Shown in pieces: positions 15,863-25,407 of a stretch of DNA of 64,000 bases. Source of the stretch: Halobacteriovorax sp. DA5 (GTDB taxonomy: Bacteria > Bdellovibrionota > Bacteriovoracia > Bacteriovoracales > Bacteriovoracaceae); the NCBI RefSeq assembly GCF_002903145.1, contig NZ_PPDJ01000001.1, positions 643,925 through 707,924 on the forward strand. Direction: 5' to 3'. The position numbers and the translations under genes were made by a program. Numbering within the stretch: the first letter of the stretch is position 1; each line of letters begins with the position of its first letter. The notes beneath the pieces were generated by a model. The model had not been told where the DNA came from and did not search any database. It saw nothing but the letters and a program-made list of their open reading frames with translations.

Positions 15863-18514
15863 ATGAAATTAATTAAAATATTTATTATTACGACATTGTT
15901 TACACTACAGAACACTACTCAAGCAGCCGCTATCCTAGGAGTCGCTGGAGGTTCGTTTTCTACACCACTTCAACAAAATCTACTAATGTTAAGTGAAGTC
16001 GATACGGTTATTGCTGATGCTGGTATCTATCTTCTTGAACAGGTTGATCACAACGAAAATACATTCAATGAGATTAGAAAGAATCGTATCCTTGGTACAA
16101 GTGATCCATTTGTGGAAATGGAGAAGTCTCTTGCAAAGTCTGGCTGTGTTGGTGATCGTAAGAGTTCATCTCCAGCTGATAATCAAATTGATCAAGTGAC
16201 AAAAATGGAAATCAGTATGTCTCGTTATGGTAATGCATGTCGAGACACTTTATATAGTGTTGACCTTCAAGAAGGTGCTAAAGAGAAAATTAATGTTGAA
16301 CAATACTGTGGTTGTGTAAGTAACGTTACAGCTTCTGTAACTCAAGAACAGGCATTAGTACCTAATTCAGATGAAGCATATAAGAGTAAGTTTCACTCTG
16401 CGATTGTGGCCAGCCGAGTTTATAATCTTTTTGATCTAATTAGAGACAATGCTGGACGATTAGAACGTTATCGTCACAAACTAGCTATTAGAGATAAGAA
16501 CTTTGATCGATTTACCTGTACAAAAAGTGATATTGATAAAATTAGTCAAAAAATTGAGTCTTGTTTAAGCCCTCAAGTTAGAAATGCAGTAGATAAGAAG
16601 CTTGGTTATAATTTGGATAATCTTATCAAAACAAGTACCGAAGGAGAGGCAAAGCAGCGCCTAAATCATGTTTTCACAAAATCTAATACAGAAATCGATG
16701 ATTATTTTGATGATAAAATCGCTGCTGAGAATGTTGCCCTCGATGGTAATGGCGGTAGTAAAAGAAACCGATTCATTGATCTTTTCATTGTAAGATTCAA
16801 TGAACAAAGAATTAGTGGTGAAGGATATTCGAAGTATTATAAAGATGATCTTAAAGCTTATGTTTATAATAACAAAATATTTAGTCGTGAATTTTATAGT
16901 TTTAGAGAAAGAGAAATTGCAAAGTCAGATAAGTTAAGTCGCTCTCTTTATTATCAAACTGATGGTAAAGAAGGTCGCCTTGATTATGCTAATCAAGTCT
17001 TTACTGCAGAAGAAGAGGATCAATTTCTAATTCAATACGTATCCTTCTTTGGTTCAAAATTTATGAAATCAATGGTTCGTGACGCAGATGATTTTGAGCA
17101 AGTAACTAAGGCCTTAAAAGAAATTAAAAATCAAGGTGTTGATACTAAGAGCTTTATCTTTGATTCTCTTATGAATCACTTAACAGATTTGAAAGAAGAA
17201 GTAATTAGTGAGTGTGAGAGTCGTATTGAAGAACTTGAGTATACTTGTGATCCTTCAAATTTTGATGATGTAATGAAAAGTGTATCTGCAGTTGAATTTA
17301 CTGAGGCGAATGAGTCATTTGGTGGAAATGATATTGAAACAGCAGAGTTCTATTGTTCAGCTTTTAATAAAGGAGAGATCCCACAAACTATTGCGGGTGG
17401 GTATGGTAACTTTACTTCAACTTATGACCCTGCACTCGTTTTTGATGAAGTTCGTGGAAGTCACGGACAGCAAATTGCTTCAGTTAGAGAGTCTTATGAG
17501 AAGGGTGGCCTAGCAAATGCGTTTAATAATAATTCTAAATCAAATTCGAATATAGAAAATGTATCTGCAGATGCTATCGATGATGGAGCCTTTTCTCAAA
17601 CGGCAGAGTACCTAAATAAGAAGTATACAAATACACAAAATACTGGGATGGCACAAAGCTCGCAAATGGCTACGATGGGACAGGCCCAAGTTGCTCAGGT
17701 GCAAACAAATACTGCTTCTCAAGTAAATGAAACAAAACATGAAAGAGTCGAGAGAGAGATTGAAAATCAAGTTGAGAAAATAGAAAATCAACTTGCATCA
17801 AGTGTTAATGACGATCAAGAAGCGCAAGAGCTTAGAAAGCAACTTAAAGAGTTAAAAGAACAACTGGCCAATGTTGCAAAAAATGCACTTGCAGTTAATG
17901 AAGAAAGCGCAAAGAGAAAAGAAAGAAGTATTGCTAGTGAGCAAAATTTTGCTGATGAGCGAGCGTTAGGTCACTTTGGTAGTAGTTCTTCTGCATACTC
18001 TCACTCTGGTGCAGCTCCATCTAGTGTAAGAGGAGGGGCCTCTGTTGGTTCAACTTCTGGCCGTGGTGGTGGAGCATCAATAGCAGGTGCTGGGACTTCT
18101 GGATCAGCATCTTCAATCTCAGCTGCCCTTGGCGCAGCAGATATGGTATCAGGACTTAGTTTATCTAGTAATACACGATCAGATGTACTATCGGTATCAG
18201 ATAATCGAATAGGAAAGCAAGATCGTAAGCTAGTTGCTGATGCAATTTCAAAAGGTAGCAATCGCGTTGTCCTAGCAGATGGTCAGACATACTTCATTGG
18301 CCATGATGATGATGGGAACGTCATCCTTTCACAATCAAAAGATGCACTATTTGAGGTAGCAATGCTTTCTGAATTAGAGGGGCCCCAGTTAGAAGCAGAT
18401 CAGATTAAAAAACTGGATAACGCAGGCCGCTCAATTGCCTCGGAGGCTTCAGAAGTAAGTTCTGAGGATAGTATCTACTCTCAATTTCTCAATGCAGCAG
18501 AAATATCAGAATAA
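15863..18514 (+). CDS. Large secreted Cys-scaffold protein B (unknown function)
   Basis: 883 residues from ATG 15863 with a signal peptide (MKLIKIFIITTLFTLQ...TTQA). Cysteines follow the order seen in protein A: KSGCVG, GNACRDT, QYCGCVSN, FTCTKSD...ESCLSP, SECESRI...YTCDPS and EFYCSAFNKG. A coiled-coil-like stretch (ERVEREIENQVEKIENQL...LRKQLKELKEQL) leads into a Ser/Gly/Ala-rich region. The C-terminus repeats the module of protein A: DRKLVADAISKG, VVLADGQTYFIGHDDDGNV, SIASEASE, DSIYSQFLNAAEISE. The close match of the ends against a divergent middle suggests the ends carry a shared function such as export or anchoring. Function unknown. Confidence 0.85.
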   Translation: MKLIKIFIITTLFTLQNTTQAAAILGVAGGSFSTPLQQNLLMLSEVDTVIADAGIYLLEQVDHNENTFNEIRKNRILGTSDPFVEMEKSLAKSGCVGDRKSSSPADNQIDQVTKMEISMSRYGNACRDTLYSVDLQEGAKEKINVEQYCGCVSNVTASVTQEQALVPNSDEAYKSKFHSAIVASRVYNLFDLIRDNAGRLERYRHKLAIRDKNFDRFTCTKSDIDKISQKIESCLSPQVRNAVDKKLGYNLDNLIKTSTEGEAKQRLNHVFTKSNTEIDDYFDDKIAAENVALDGNGGSKRNRFIDLFIVRFNEQRISGEGYSKYYKDDLKAYVYNNKIFSREFYSFREREIAKSDKLSRSLYYQTDGKEGRLDYANQVFTAEEEDQFLIQYVSFFGSKFMKSMVRDADDFEQVTKALKEIKNQGVDTKSFIFDSLMNHLTDLKEEVISECESRIEELEYTCDPSNFDDVMKSVSAVEFTEANESFGGNDIETAEFYCSAFNKGEIPQTIAGGYGNFTSTYDPALVFDEVRGSHGQQIASVRESYEKGGLANAFNNNSKSNSNIENVSADAIDDGAFSQTAEYLNKKYTNTQNTGMAQSSQMATMGQAQVAQVQTNTASQVNETKHERVEREIENQVEKIENQLASSVNDDQEAQELRKQLKELKEQLANVAKNALAVNEESAKRKERSIASEQNFADERALGHFGSSSSAYSHSGAAPSSVRGGASVGSTSGRGGGASIAGAGTSGSASSISAALGAADMVSGLSLSSNTRSDVLSVSDNRIGKQDRKLVADAISKGSNRVVLADGQTYFIGHDDDGNVILSQSKDALFEVAMLSELEGPQLEADQIKKLDNAGRSIASEASEVSSEDSIYSQFLNAAEISE

Positions 18515-18533
18515 TTTCTTAGAATAAGCCGAT

Positions 18534-18559
18534 GCAAGGCGCGTTATAACGTGCCTTGC
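18534..18559 (+). repeat. Twelve-base-pair inverted repeat between secreted protein B and the liu operon
   Basis: GCAAGGCGCGTT and AACGTGCCTTGC form a 12-bp stem with one G-T pair and almost no loop. There is no T-run directly after it, so it is a weak terminator candidate; it could equally be an operator for the liu operon starting at 18628. Confidence 0.5.
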
Positions 18560-18627
18560 CTTGTCAAAATCCCTCATAAATAGATAAAATTGCTCAGTTT
18601 TTATTACAAAAGTTAGAGGCAATTTCT

Positions 18628-20247
18628 ATGACAATTTCAGGGACGCTACCTATCGTTTCTAAGGTCGATCGATCAAGTGATGACTTTAGAGAGAATTTCA
18701 ATTTTCATTTTTCAAATGTAGAAGAATTAAGAAACAAAGTTAAACATGCTCATATGGGTGGAGGAGAAAAGTCTGTTTCTCGTCACCACTCTCGTGGAAA
18801 ATTATTACCACGTGAGCGTATTGATAAAATCCTCGATGCAGGATCTCCATTTATCGAATTATCATCTCTTGCTGCAAACGGCATGTATGGAATGGATATC
18901 CCAAGTGCTGGTATCGTAACAGGTATTGGTAAAGTACACGGTGTTTGGTGTATGTTCGTGGCCAATGATGCAACTGTTAAGGGTGGAACTTACTTTCCAA
19001 TGACAGTTAAGAAACACTTAAGAGCGCAAGAGGTGGCACGTGAGAATCGCCTTCCATGTGTTTATCTTGTGGACTCTGGTGGAGCATTCTTACCAATGCA
19101 AGATGAAGTATTTCCAGATAAAGAACACTTTGGAAGAATCTTTTTTAATCAGGCCCAAATGTCTGCCCAAGGGATTCCACAAATTGCTGTTGTTCTTGGT
19201 TCATGTACTGCTGGTGGAGCTTACGTTCCTGCGATGGCGGATGAATCAATTATTGTAAAAGATAATGGGACGATCTTTTTAGGAGGACCTCCTCTAGTAA
19301 AAGCTGCAACAGGTGAAGAAGTTGATGCTCAAACTCTTGGTGGGGCAAAGGTTCACACTAGTGAGTCTGGTGTTGCTGACCACTTCGCTGAAGACGAAGA
19401 CGACGCTCTTGCAATTACAAGATCAATTCTTGAAAATATAAACTTTGAGCAAAACGAAGATGACTTCAATTTTGAAATGCCAAAGTATGATGCCGAAGAT
19501 ATTTACGGAATTCTTCCTCGTGATACGAAGAAGCCATTTGATATTAGAGAGATCATTGCTTGCCTTGTTGATGGTTCACGCTTTCATGAGTTTAAAGAGA
19601 AATACGGGCCAACACTGGTTTGTGGTTTCGCAAAGATTTGTGGAGAAAGAGTAGGGATCGTAGCTAATAACGGTATTCTCTTTTCTGAATCGGCAATTAA
19701 AGGTTCTCACTTTATTCAGCTTTGCGGACAAAGAAATATTCCATTAGTTTTCCTACAAAATATTACTGGTTTCATGGTTGGTTCTAAATATGAAGCTGAA
19801 GGAATTGCAAAGCATGGTGCTAAAATGGTTACGGCCGTTTCAACTGTTAATGTTCCAAAGTTTACAGTTGTGATTGGTGGATCTTTTGGTGCTGGTAACT
19901 ACGGTATGTGTGGTCGTGCTTATTCTCCTCGTTTCTTATGGATGTGGCCTAATGCTCGTATCTCAGTAATGGGTGGTGAGCAAGCAGCAGGAGTACTTGC
20001 AACTGTTCGTCAAGACGGGCTTGTTGCAAAAGGTGAAAAGCCGATGACGGCCGAAGAAGAAGCGAAGTTTAAACAACCTATCTTAGATAAATACGAAAAT
20101 GAAGGAAGCGCATATTATTCAACAGCAAGACTGTGGGATGATGGTGTGATTGAACCTCATAAAACTCGTGATATCTTAGGTGCGGCAATTAAAGCAAGCA
20201 AACAGGCTCCAATTGAAGAGACTAAGTTTGGTGTCTTTAGAATGTAG
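18628..20247 (+). CDS. liuB: Methylcrotonyl-CoA carboxylase, carboxyltransferase (beta) subunit
   Basis: A 539-aa carboxyltransferase with N- and C-terminal crotonase-like halves: [69 protein letters not shown]-like [15 protein letters not shown], then [35 protein letters not shown] and [15 protein letters not shown]. The ITGFMVG phrase and the partner genes match the methylcrotonyl-CoA type and not propionyl-CoA carboxylase. It carboxylates 3-methylcrotonyl-CoA in leucine breakdown together with the biotin subunit at 21069. First gene of the operon; AGAGGCA precedes the ATG. Confidence 0.94.
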   Translation: MTISGTLPIVSKVDRSSDDFRENFNFHFSNVEELRNKVKHAHMGGGEKSVSRHHSRGKLLPRERIDKILDAGSPFIELSSLAANGMYGMDIPSAGIVTGIGKVHGVWCMFVANDATVKGGTYFPMTVKKHLRAQEVARENRLPCVYLVDSGGAFLPMQDEVFPDKEHFGRIFFNQAQMSAQGIPQIAVVLGSCTAGGAYVPAMADESIIVKDNGTIFLGGPPLVKAATGEEVDAQTLGGAKVHTSESGVADHFAEDEDDALAITRSILENINFEQNEDDFNFEMPKYDAEDIYGILPRDTKKPFDIREIIACLVDGSRFHEFKEKYGPTLVCGFAKICGERVGIVANNGILFSESAIKGSHFIQLCGQRNIPLVFLQNITGFMVGSKYEAEGIAKHGAKMVTAVSTVNVPKFTVVIGGSFGAGNYGMCGRAYSPRFLWMWPNARISVMGGEQAAGVLATVRQDGLVAKGEKPMTAEEEAKFKQPILDKYENEGSAYYSTARLWDDGVIEPHKTRDILGAAIKASKQAPIEETKFGVFRM

Positions 20248-20269
20248 TGAAATAGAAGAAGGATTTTTT

Positions 20270-21061
20270 ATGACAGGATATACAAAAGAGATAAAAACAG
20301 GTGAAGAAAGTGGGATTTGTTTCATCACACTAAATCGCCCAGAAGTACATAATGCATTCAATGATGAGATGATTGCAGCACTTACAGAAGAGTTCCTAGC
20401 ACTTGAAAATGATGACAGCGTCCGCGTTGTTGTTCTTACTGGTGCCGGAAAATCATTTTGCGCAGGAGCTGATCTAAATTGGATGAAAAAAATGAAAGAC
20501 TATTCAATGGAAGAAAATATTGCGGACTCTAAAAAGTTAGCGGGACTATTTCATGCCATTAACAATCTTTCTAAGCCAGTCATTGGCCGAGTAAATGGCG
20601 CTGCCCTTGGTGGTGGAGTTGGTCTTGTTGCTTGTTGTGACTTTGTCATCGCAAGTGAGAGTGCAAAATTTGGTCTTACGGAAGTTAATCTTGGACTTGT
20701 TCCTGCGGTAATTTCTCCATTTGTTATGGCAAAAATTGGAGAGTCAAATGCTCGCCACCTATTTCTTACTGGTGAGAGATTTGATGGAGAACGTGCTCTT
20801 CAAATTGGCCTTATTCATAGAGTTTCTCTTGATCGCTACTATGATGCAGATATCGTCAATATGGCAAAAGAACTCATTAAAGTTGCACCAAATGCACAGA
20901 GAGTTGCAAAGAAGTTAATTTTTGGTGTTAAAGAGCGTCTTGGAAATGATGAAGCAACAATGAATTACACTTGTGAAGTTATTGCTAAGCAGAGAATTTC
21001 TGATGAAGGTCAGGAAGGTATGACAGCATTACTTGAAAAAAGAAAACCAAACTGGAAGTAA
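20270..21061 (+). CDS. liuC: Methylglutaconyl-CoA hydratase
   Basis: A 263-aa crotonase starting at ATG 20270, chosen because AGAAGAAGG lies just before it and a longer start would overlap liuB by about 70 bases. Motifs: KSFCAGADLNWMKKM, VNGAALGGGVGLVACCD and GLTEVNLGLVPAVISPFV. The DLNWMKKM phrase and GLVPAVISPFV are features I associate with LiuC/AUH enzymes. It hydrates 3-methylglutaconyl-CoA to HMG-CoA. Position between the two carboxylase subunit genes agrees with known liu operons. Confidence 0.92.
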   Translation: MTGYTKEIKTGEESGICFITLNRPEVHNAFNDEMIAALTEEFLALENDDSVRVVVLTGAGKSFCAGADLNWMKKMKDYSMEENIADSKKLAGLFHAINNLSKPVIGRVNGAALGGGVGLVACCDFVIASESAKFGLTEVNLGLVPAVISPFVMAKIGESNARHLFLTGERFDGERALQIGLIHRVSLDRYYDADIVNMAKELIKVAPNAQRVAKKLIFGVKERLGNDEATMNYTCEVIAKQRISDEGQEGMTALLEKRKPNWK

Positions 21062-21068
21062 GTTATAT

Positions 21069-22982
21069 ATGGCAACTATAAAGAAAATTGAGAAAGTATT
21101 AATCGCCAACCGCGCTGAGATTGCACTAAGAGTTATCAAAACTTGTCGCACTCTTGGAATTAAAACAGTAACTCTTTACACTTTTGAAGAAAGAAATCTT
21201 CCTCAAAGAGAATTTGCAGATGAGACTTATTACTTAGAAGGAAAACTTCTTAGTGAAACATATCTGAATATGGATAAGATCATTCAAATTGCAAAAGATA
21301 GTGGATGTGATGCAATTCACCCTGGTTATGGTTTCTTATCTGAAAACGCAATATTTGCTCAGAAAGTAACTGATGCAGGTCTTGTGTTTATTGGACCAAC
21401 TCCTGAGCATATTGTTCTTATGGGAGATAAGAAAGGGTCTAAAGACAAGATGATTGAAATTGGTGTTCCTGTTATTCCAGGATACAATGGTGAAAATCAA
21501 GAACCTGAATTCTTAAAGTCTGAAGCTGATAAAATGGGCTATCCTGTACTGATTAAAGCATCTGCCGGTGGTGGTGGAAAAGGGATGAGGGTTGTTAATG
21601 ACTCGAAAGACTTTCTTGCTGAACTTGAAAGTTGTAAGCGAGAGGCCCTAAGCTCATTTGGTTCCGATATTGTCTTGATTGAAAAATTCATAACAAGTCC
21701 ACGCCATATTGAAATTCAAGTAATGAGTGATACTCACGGAAATCACTTTCACTTTTTTGAAAGAGAATGTTCAATTCAAAGACGTCACCAAAAAATTATT
21801 GAAGAGTCTCCTTCTTTGGCCCTAAGTGATGAGCTTCGTAAAAAGATGACTGATGCAGCTGTTAAGATTACAACGGCCATCGATTATCATGGTGCTGGTA
21901 CTGTTGAATTAATTCTTGACGGTGAAAACTTCTATTTTCTTGAAATGAATACAAGATTACAGGTTGAGCACCCTGTCACTGAAATGGTAACAGGATATGA
22001 TCTTGTCGAATTACAGCTTATGGCAGCAAGTGGTGAGAGATTTGAGTTTACTCAAGATGATATTAAGCAAGTCGGGCACGCTATTGAATGTCGTATCTAT
22101 GCAGAAGATCCTGATAATGACTTTATGCCAGCAATTGGTCGCCTTGAATATATTGGGGATGCAATTGAGGGGATTCGTCTAGACACTGGTTATAAGAATG
22201 GAAACTCAATCACTGTTAACTTTGACCCAATGATTGCAAAAGTAATTACTTGGGGAGCTGAAAGAAATGAAGCTGTAGGAACAATGATTGCAGGTCTTAA
22301 TCACCTTCCATTTGAAGGTTTAACAACAAATAATGACTATCTCGTAAGAATTTTAAAGCATGAGGCATTCCTTGCTGGTAACACTTATACTCACTTTGTA
22401 AAAACTTATGAAGCAGATCTTGCACCTGCTGAAGTTTATGCAGAAGAGATTGCTGCTGCTCTTGCTCACGATTTCTTAAAAGATGATATCATGTTTGATT
22501 CTTTTAGAATGAGCGGTGACCAAGGTGAAAAGAGAATTTATGACTTTGGAGAAAATACTTTTGAAGCTTTCTTCAAGTTCTCAGGTGTGAGTACTCTTGT
22601 TGTACGTTTTGAAGGCTTTACTTGTACTGTTGATATTGAAGAAGATGCTCTTTGGATTAACGAAGTTCCATTCCATATCTTAACGCAAAAGAATGCCTAT
22701 ATTGTAAATAGTAAGCGTGTTGAACTTTCACGAAGTGTTGCGAAGCGCTCTGGGGCTGCTACAGGTGAGGCCCATGAAATGAGCTCGCCAATGCCTGGGA
22801 AAATTCTTAAGGTTCTTGTTCAAGCAGGGCAAGAAGTTAAAATTGGTGATGCTCTAGTTGTTATGGAGGCCATGAAAATGGAACATACTGTAAAGGCATC
22901 TCGTGATGGTAAGATTGATGCTATACTAGTTCAAGAAGGCCAAACAATTGATGGTGGAGTTGACCTCGTAGAATTAAACTAA
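21069..22982 (+). CDS. liuD: Methylcrotonyl-CoA carboxylase, biotin carboxylase/carrier (alpha) subunit
   Basis: 637 residues from ATG 21069. A biotin carboxylase domain occupies about residues 8-455: VLIANRAEIALRVI, HPGYGFLSENA, KASAGGGGKGMR, ERECSIQRRHQKIIEE, FLEMNTRLQVEHPVTE. A linker follows, then a biotinyl domain at the end with the attachment lysine in VMEAMKMEHTV. It supplies carboxybiotin to LiuB. Seven bases separate it from liuC; an upstream in-frame reading would overlap liuC and adds unlike residues, so I reject it. An isovaleryl-CoA dehydrogenase (liuA), usual in such operons, is not present in the window. Confidence 0.95.
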   Translation: MATIKKIEKVLIANRAEIALRVIKTCRTLGIKTVTLYTFEERNLPQREFADETYYLEGKLLSETYLNMDKIIQIAKDSGCDAIHPGYGFLSENAIFAQKVTDAGLVFIGPTPEHIVLMGDKKGSKDKMIEIGVPVIPGYNGENQEPEFLKSEADKMGYPVLIKASAGGGGKGMRVVNDSKDFLAELESCKREALSSFGSDIVLIEKFITSPRHIEIQVMSDTHGNHFHFFERECSIQRRHQKIIEESPSLALSDELRKKMTDAAVKITTAIDYHGAGTVELILDGENFYFLEMNTRLQVEHPVTEMVTGYDLVELQLMAASGERFEFTQDDIKQVGHAIECRIYAEDPDNDFMPAIGRLEYIGDAIEGIRLDTGYKNGNSITVNFDPMIAKVITWGAERNEAVGTMIAGLNHLPFEGLTTNNDYLVRILKHEAFLAGNTYTHFVKTYEADLAPAEVYAEEIAAALAHDFLKDDIMFDSFRMSGDQGEKRIYDFGENTFEAFFKFSGVSTLVVRFEGFTCTVDIEEDALWINEVPFHILTQKNAYIVNSKRVELSRSVAKRSGAATGEAHEMSSPMPGKILKVLVQAGQEVKIGDALVVMEAMKMEHTVKASRDGKIDAILVQEGQTIDGGVDLVELN

Positions 22983-22994
22983 TTCGGATTAACT

Positions 22995-23900
22995 ATGACT
23001 AAAAAAATTAAGATTGTTGAAGTTGGACCTCGCGACGGATTACAAAATGAAAAAAGTTTTGTCGCTACAGAAGATAAGCTCGAGTTTATCAAGCTTTTAA
23101 GTGAGACAGGACTTTCAACAATTGAAGTAACAAGCTTTGTTCGTCCTGATAAGATTCCTCAAATGCAGGATGCAGCAGAGCTGTATCCTCAGGTATTAAA
23201 AATCACTGAAGATAAGGGGATTGCAACTCCTTGTTTAGTACCCAACTTAAAGGGACTAGAGCTTGCAAAGAGTCTTGGGGTGAAAGAGATTAGTATGTTT
23301 ACTGCAACATCGAATACTTTCAACCAGAAGAATATCAATGCAACTATTGAAGAGGCCCATGCAAGACAGATTGAAGTGGCAAAGGCCGCTCTTGATGAAG
23401 GAATGAAAGTTAGAGGTTATCTTTCAACAGTTTTTGGTTGCCCTTATGAAAAAGAAATAAAAGATAAATCAATCGTTGATGGAATCCAAAGATTATTAGA
23501 TCTAGGGTGTTACGAAATATCATTAGGGGATACTATTGGTGTCGCTAACCCTAACCAAGTGCGAAGAATTACAAAACTAATTAAAGATCACTTTGGTTTA
23601 AAACAGATGGCAATGCACTTTCACGATACAGAGGGGATGGCCCTCGCTAATATCTACGCTTCTTTAGAAGAGGGGATTGAGGTTTTTGATTCATCTGCAG
23701 CAGGTCTTGGCGGTTGTCCATATGCAAAAGGTGCAAGTGGGAATGTGGCAACAGATGACGTTGTTAATCTCTTACATAAACTTGGTTTTGATACAGGCGT
23801 GGATATGGATAAACTCCATGATGCTAGCTCTTTTATTATTTCTAAAATCGGTCACACTGCACCGTCTAAGTTTTTTCAAGCTTATAAAGGAAGGAAGTAA
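22995..23900 (+). CDS. liuE: Hydroxymethylglutaryl-CoA lyase
   Basis: A 301-aa TIM-barrel lyase: VEVGPRDGLQNE at the N-terminus with catalytic Arg and Asp, MFTATSNTFNQKN, GYLSTVFGCPYE, MHFHDTEGMALANIY metal-binding motif, and the signature GLGGCPYAKGASGNVATDD with the active-site cysteine. It cleaves HMG-CoA to acetyl-CoA and acetoacetate, the last step of leucine catabolism. It is 12 bases after liuD, and its stop overlaps the next ATG (TAATG). Acetoacetate made here could be activated by the synthetase at 30568. Confidence 0.96.
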   Translation: MTKKIKIVEVGPRDGLQNEKSFVATEDKLEFIKLLSETGLSTIEVTSFVRPDKIPQMQDAAELYPQVLKITEDKGIATPCLVPNLKGLELAKSLGVKEISMFTATSNTFNQKNINATIEEAHARQIEVAKAALDEGMKVRGYLSTVFGCPYEKEIKDKSIVDGIQRLLDLGCYEISLGDTIGVANPNQVRRITKLIKDHFGLKQMAMHFHDTEGMALANIYASLEEGIEVFDSSAAGLGGCPYAKGASGNVATDDVVNLLHKLGFDTGVDMDKLHDASSFIISKIGHTAPSKFFQAYKGRK

Positions 23901-24715
23901 TGTCTATTTACGGCTACGAATTTGAACACTTAAAAATTGAAAAGAAAGACGCAACCCTTTGGGTAAGTCTTGATAATACTAAGATGGCAAATGCTATCAC
24001 TAATAAAATGATTGCTTCTCTTACTGAAGTTTTAACATTCGCTGATGGTGATCCAGATATTCGCGTGATCGTTCTTAGAGGCGAAGGCGACAACTTCTGT
24101 GCCGGTGGTGATATTAAAGCAATGATTGCTCGCAAAGGAATGTTTGCAGGTGAATCTTTTGAGCTAAGAAATCGTTACTCTCGTGGAATTCAAAATATTC
24201 CTCGAGTTATCGAAAGACTTCAAAAACCAATTATAGCAATGGTTCACGGTGGTGCAATTGGAGCTGGATGTGATCTTGTAGCGATGTGTGATCTTGCCGT
24301 CGCAAGCGATGATGCGAAATTTGGTGAGACTTTCTGTAAGCTCTCTCTCGTTCCTGGAGATGGTGGGCCATTCTTTTTAACTCGAAAAGTTGGTTACACA
24401 AAAGCAATGGAGATGTACTTAACGGGCCGTATTTATACTGCTAAAGAGGCCATGCAAATGGGCCTTGTTAATAATATCGTAACAGGTGAGGACCTTGAGC
24501 TTGCTGTATCTGCTTTTGCAAATGAAATAGCTGCTAATGCTCCAGTTGCAGTACAATTGACAAAGACAGCAATGAAGCGTGCTGCGCACGATGATCTTGA
24601 GTCTCATCTCAATTTAATGAGTGCATACCAAGGAATTGCGCAAAGAACGAATGATCACTTTGAGGGACTTTCAGCTCTAAAAGAGAAGAGAAACCCAGAC
24701 TTCAAGGGAAATTAA
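23900..24715 (+). CDS. Enoyl-CoA hydratase/isomerase family protein of the liu operon
   Basis: A 271-aa crotonase: DNFCAGGDIKAMIARKG, MVHGGAIGAGCDLVAMCDLA and FGETFCKLSLVPGDGGPFFL. Compared with standard hydratases the first catalytic Glu position is Asp (GAGCDLVAM) and the second segment has Asp in VPGDGGP, a pattern seen in isomerase-like members. It is coupled by a TAATG overlap to HMG-CoA lyase, so it belongs to the operon, but leucine breakdown does not need a second hydratase. It could act in branched-chain or fatty acid oxidation. Substrate not assignable from sequence. Confidence 0.88.
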   Translation: MSIYGYEFEHLKIEKKDATLWVSLDNTKMANAITNKMIASLTEVLTFADGDPDIRVIVLRGEGDNFCAGGDIKAMIARKGMFAGESFELRNRYSRGIQNIPRVIERLQKPIIAMVHGGAIGAGCDLVAMCDLAVASDDAKFGETFCKLSLVPGDGGPFFLTRKVGYTKAMEMYLTGRIYTAKEAMQMGLVNNIVTGEDLELAVSAFANEIAANAPVAVQLTKTAMKRAAHDDLESHLNLMSAYQGIAQRTNDHFEGLSALKEKRNPDFKGN

Positions 24716-24731
24716 TATTAATATAATCGTA

Positions 24732-25082
24732 ATGGGCCTTTTTGCCTTCTTTCTTTCGTCTTGCTCTAGCACCCTCTATAGTGGAGATGGTGAGAGGCTT
24801 TTGCATATTTCAAAACATGCAAATCGAGAGGCCATTACGTTAAAAGCAAATCACGAAATTCAAAATATGTTTTATGGATCACTTCCGAAACAGCATCATA
24901 TAAAACTAGGTAATGATTTCTTTCGTCGTCGAAGTGAGTATGTTTCACGTGTTGAAATTCAAGAGATTGAATCTCCACTTGATCAATTTATAAAATTTTT
25001 AAGTTTTGGCCTTTTTTCCAAAAAGCAAATTGAAGTTAAGGCGGCCACTGATATTGGAGAGAATGAGTATGAAGTTTACTAG
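24732..25082 (+). CDS. Small lipoprotein of unknown function
   Basis: 116 residues with a lipobox (FFLSSC) close to the N-terminus. The signal from ATG 24732 is short and lacks a positive charge; ATT at 24711 in the same frame would give a slightly longer one, so the exact start is uncertain. The mature part is basic in the middle (FFRRRSEYVSR) and then has a hydrophobic stretch FIKFLSFGLFS. It overlaps the next lipoprotein gene by 20 bases and follows the liu operon by 16 bases. No family recognised. Confidence 0.62.
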   Translation: MGLFAFFLSSCSSTLYSGDGERLLHISKHANREAITLKANHEIQNMFYGSLPKQHHIKLGNDFFRRRSEYVSRVEIQEIESPLDQFIKFLSFGLFSKKQIEVKAATDIGENEYEVY

Positions 25083-25407
25083 ATTTGTCATTCTCCCTTT
25101 TATACTGTTCATTACTTCTTGTGCATCAAGTGGAGTTAAGCTCAATAGTCAATTTTGTGCTTCTCCAAATGGTATTTGGGCAAAAGCAGACGATAAGCTT
25201 GATTATCGTGTTTCAAAAAATATTTCTGGCTTTGGTATTGAAGAGCGTAGAATTAGAGATATTTTTAAGCAAAGAAGTTATGATTGTCGCCAGGTAAGTA
25301 AGATGCGTGTGACGATTAAACAGGGATTTTTTGAAACACTACTTAGCCTTATCCCAGGTTACTCTTCCAATACTGTTATCATTGATTTTAATCTAGAAGA
25401 TTCATAA
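25063..25407 (+). CDS. Small lipoprotein of unknown function
   Basis: 114 residues from ATG 25063, preferred because GGAGA lies at a normal distance upstream; ATG 25069 is an alternative. Signal peptide with lipobox FITSC. The mature part contains two further cysteines (SQFCASP and YDCRQ) and a C-terminal strand SNTVIIDFNLEDS. It overlaps the preceding lipoprotein gene by 20 bases and its 3' end overlaps the 3' end of the minus-strand rep gene by 20 bases. No family recognised; likely membrane-anchored in the periplasm. Confidence 0.7.
   Translation: MSMKFTRFVILPFILFITSCASSGVKLNSQFCASPNGIWAKADDKLDYRVSKNISGFGIEERRIRDIFKQRSYDCRQVSKMRVTIKQGFFETLLSLIPGYSSNTVIIDFNLEDS

Noticed and set aside
18534..18559. 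Intrinsic terminator of secreted protein B
   Set aside because: The stem is good but has almost no loop and no T-run; recorded only as an inverted repeat.
24732..25407. Frameshifted single lipoprotein gene
   Set aside because: Both products have their own lipobox and separate mature domains, so two overlapping genes fit better.
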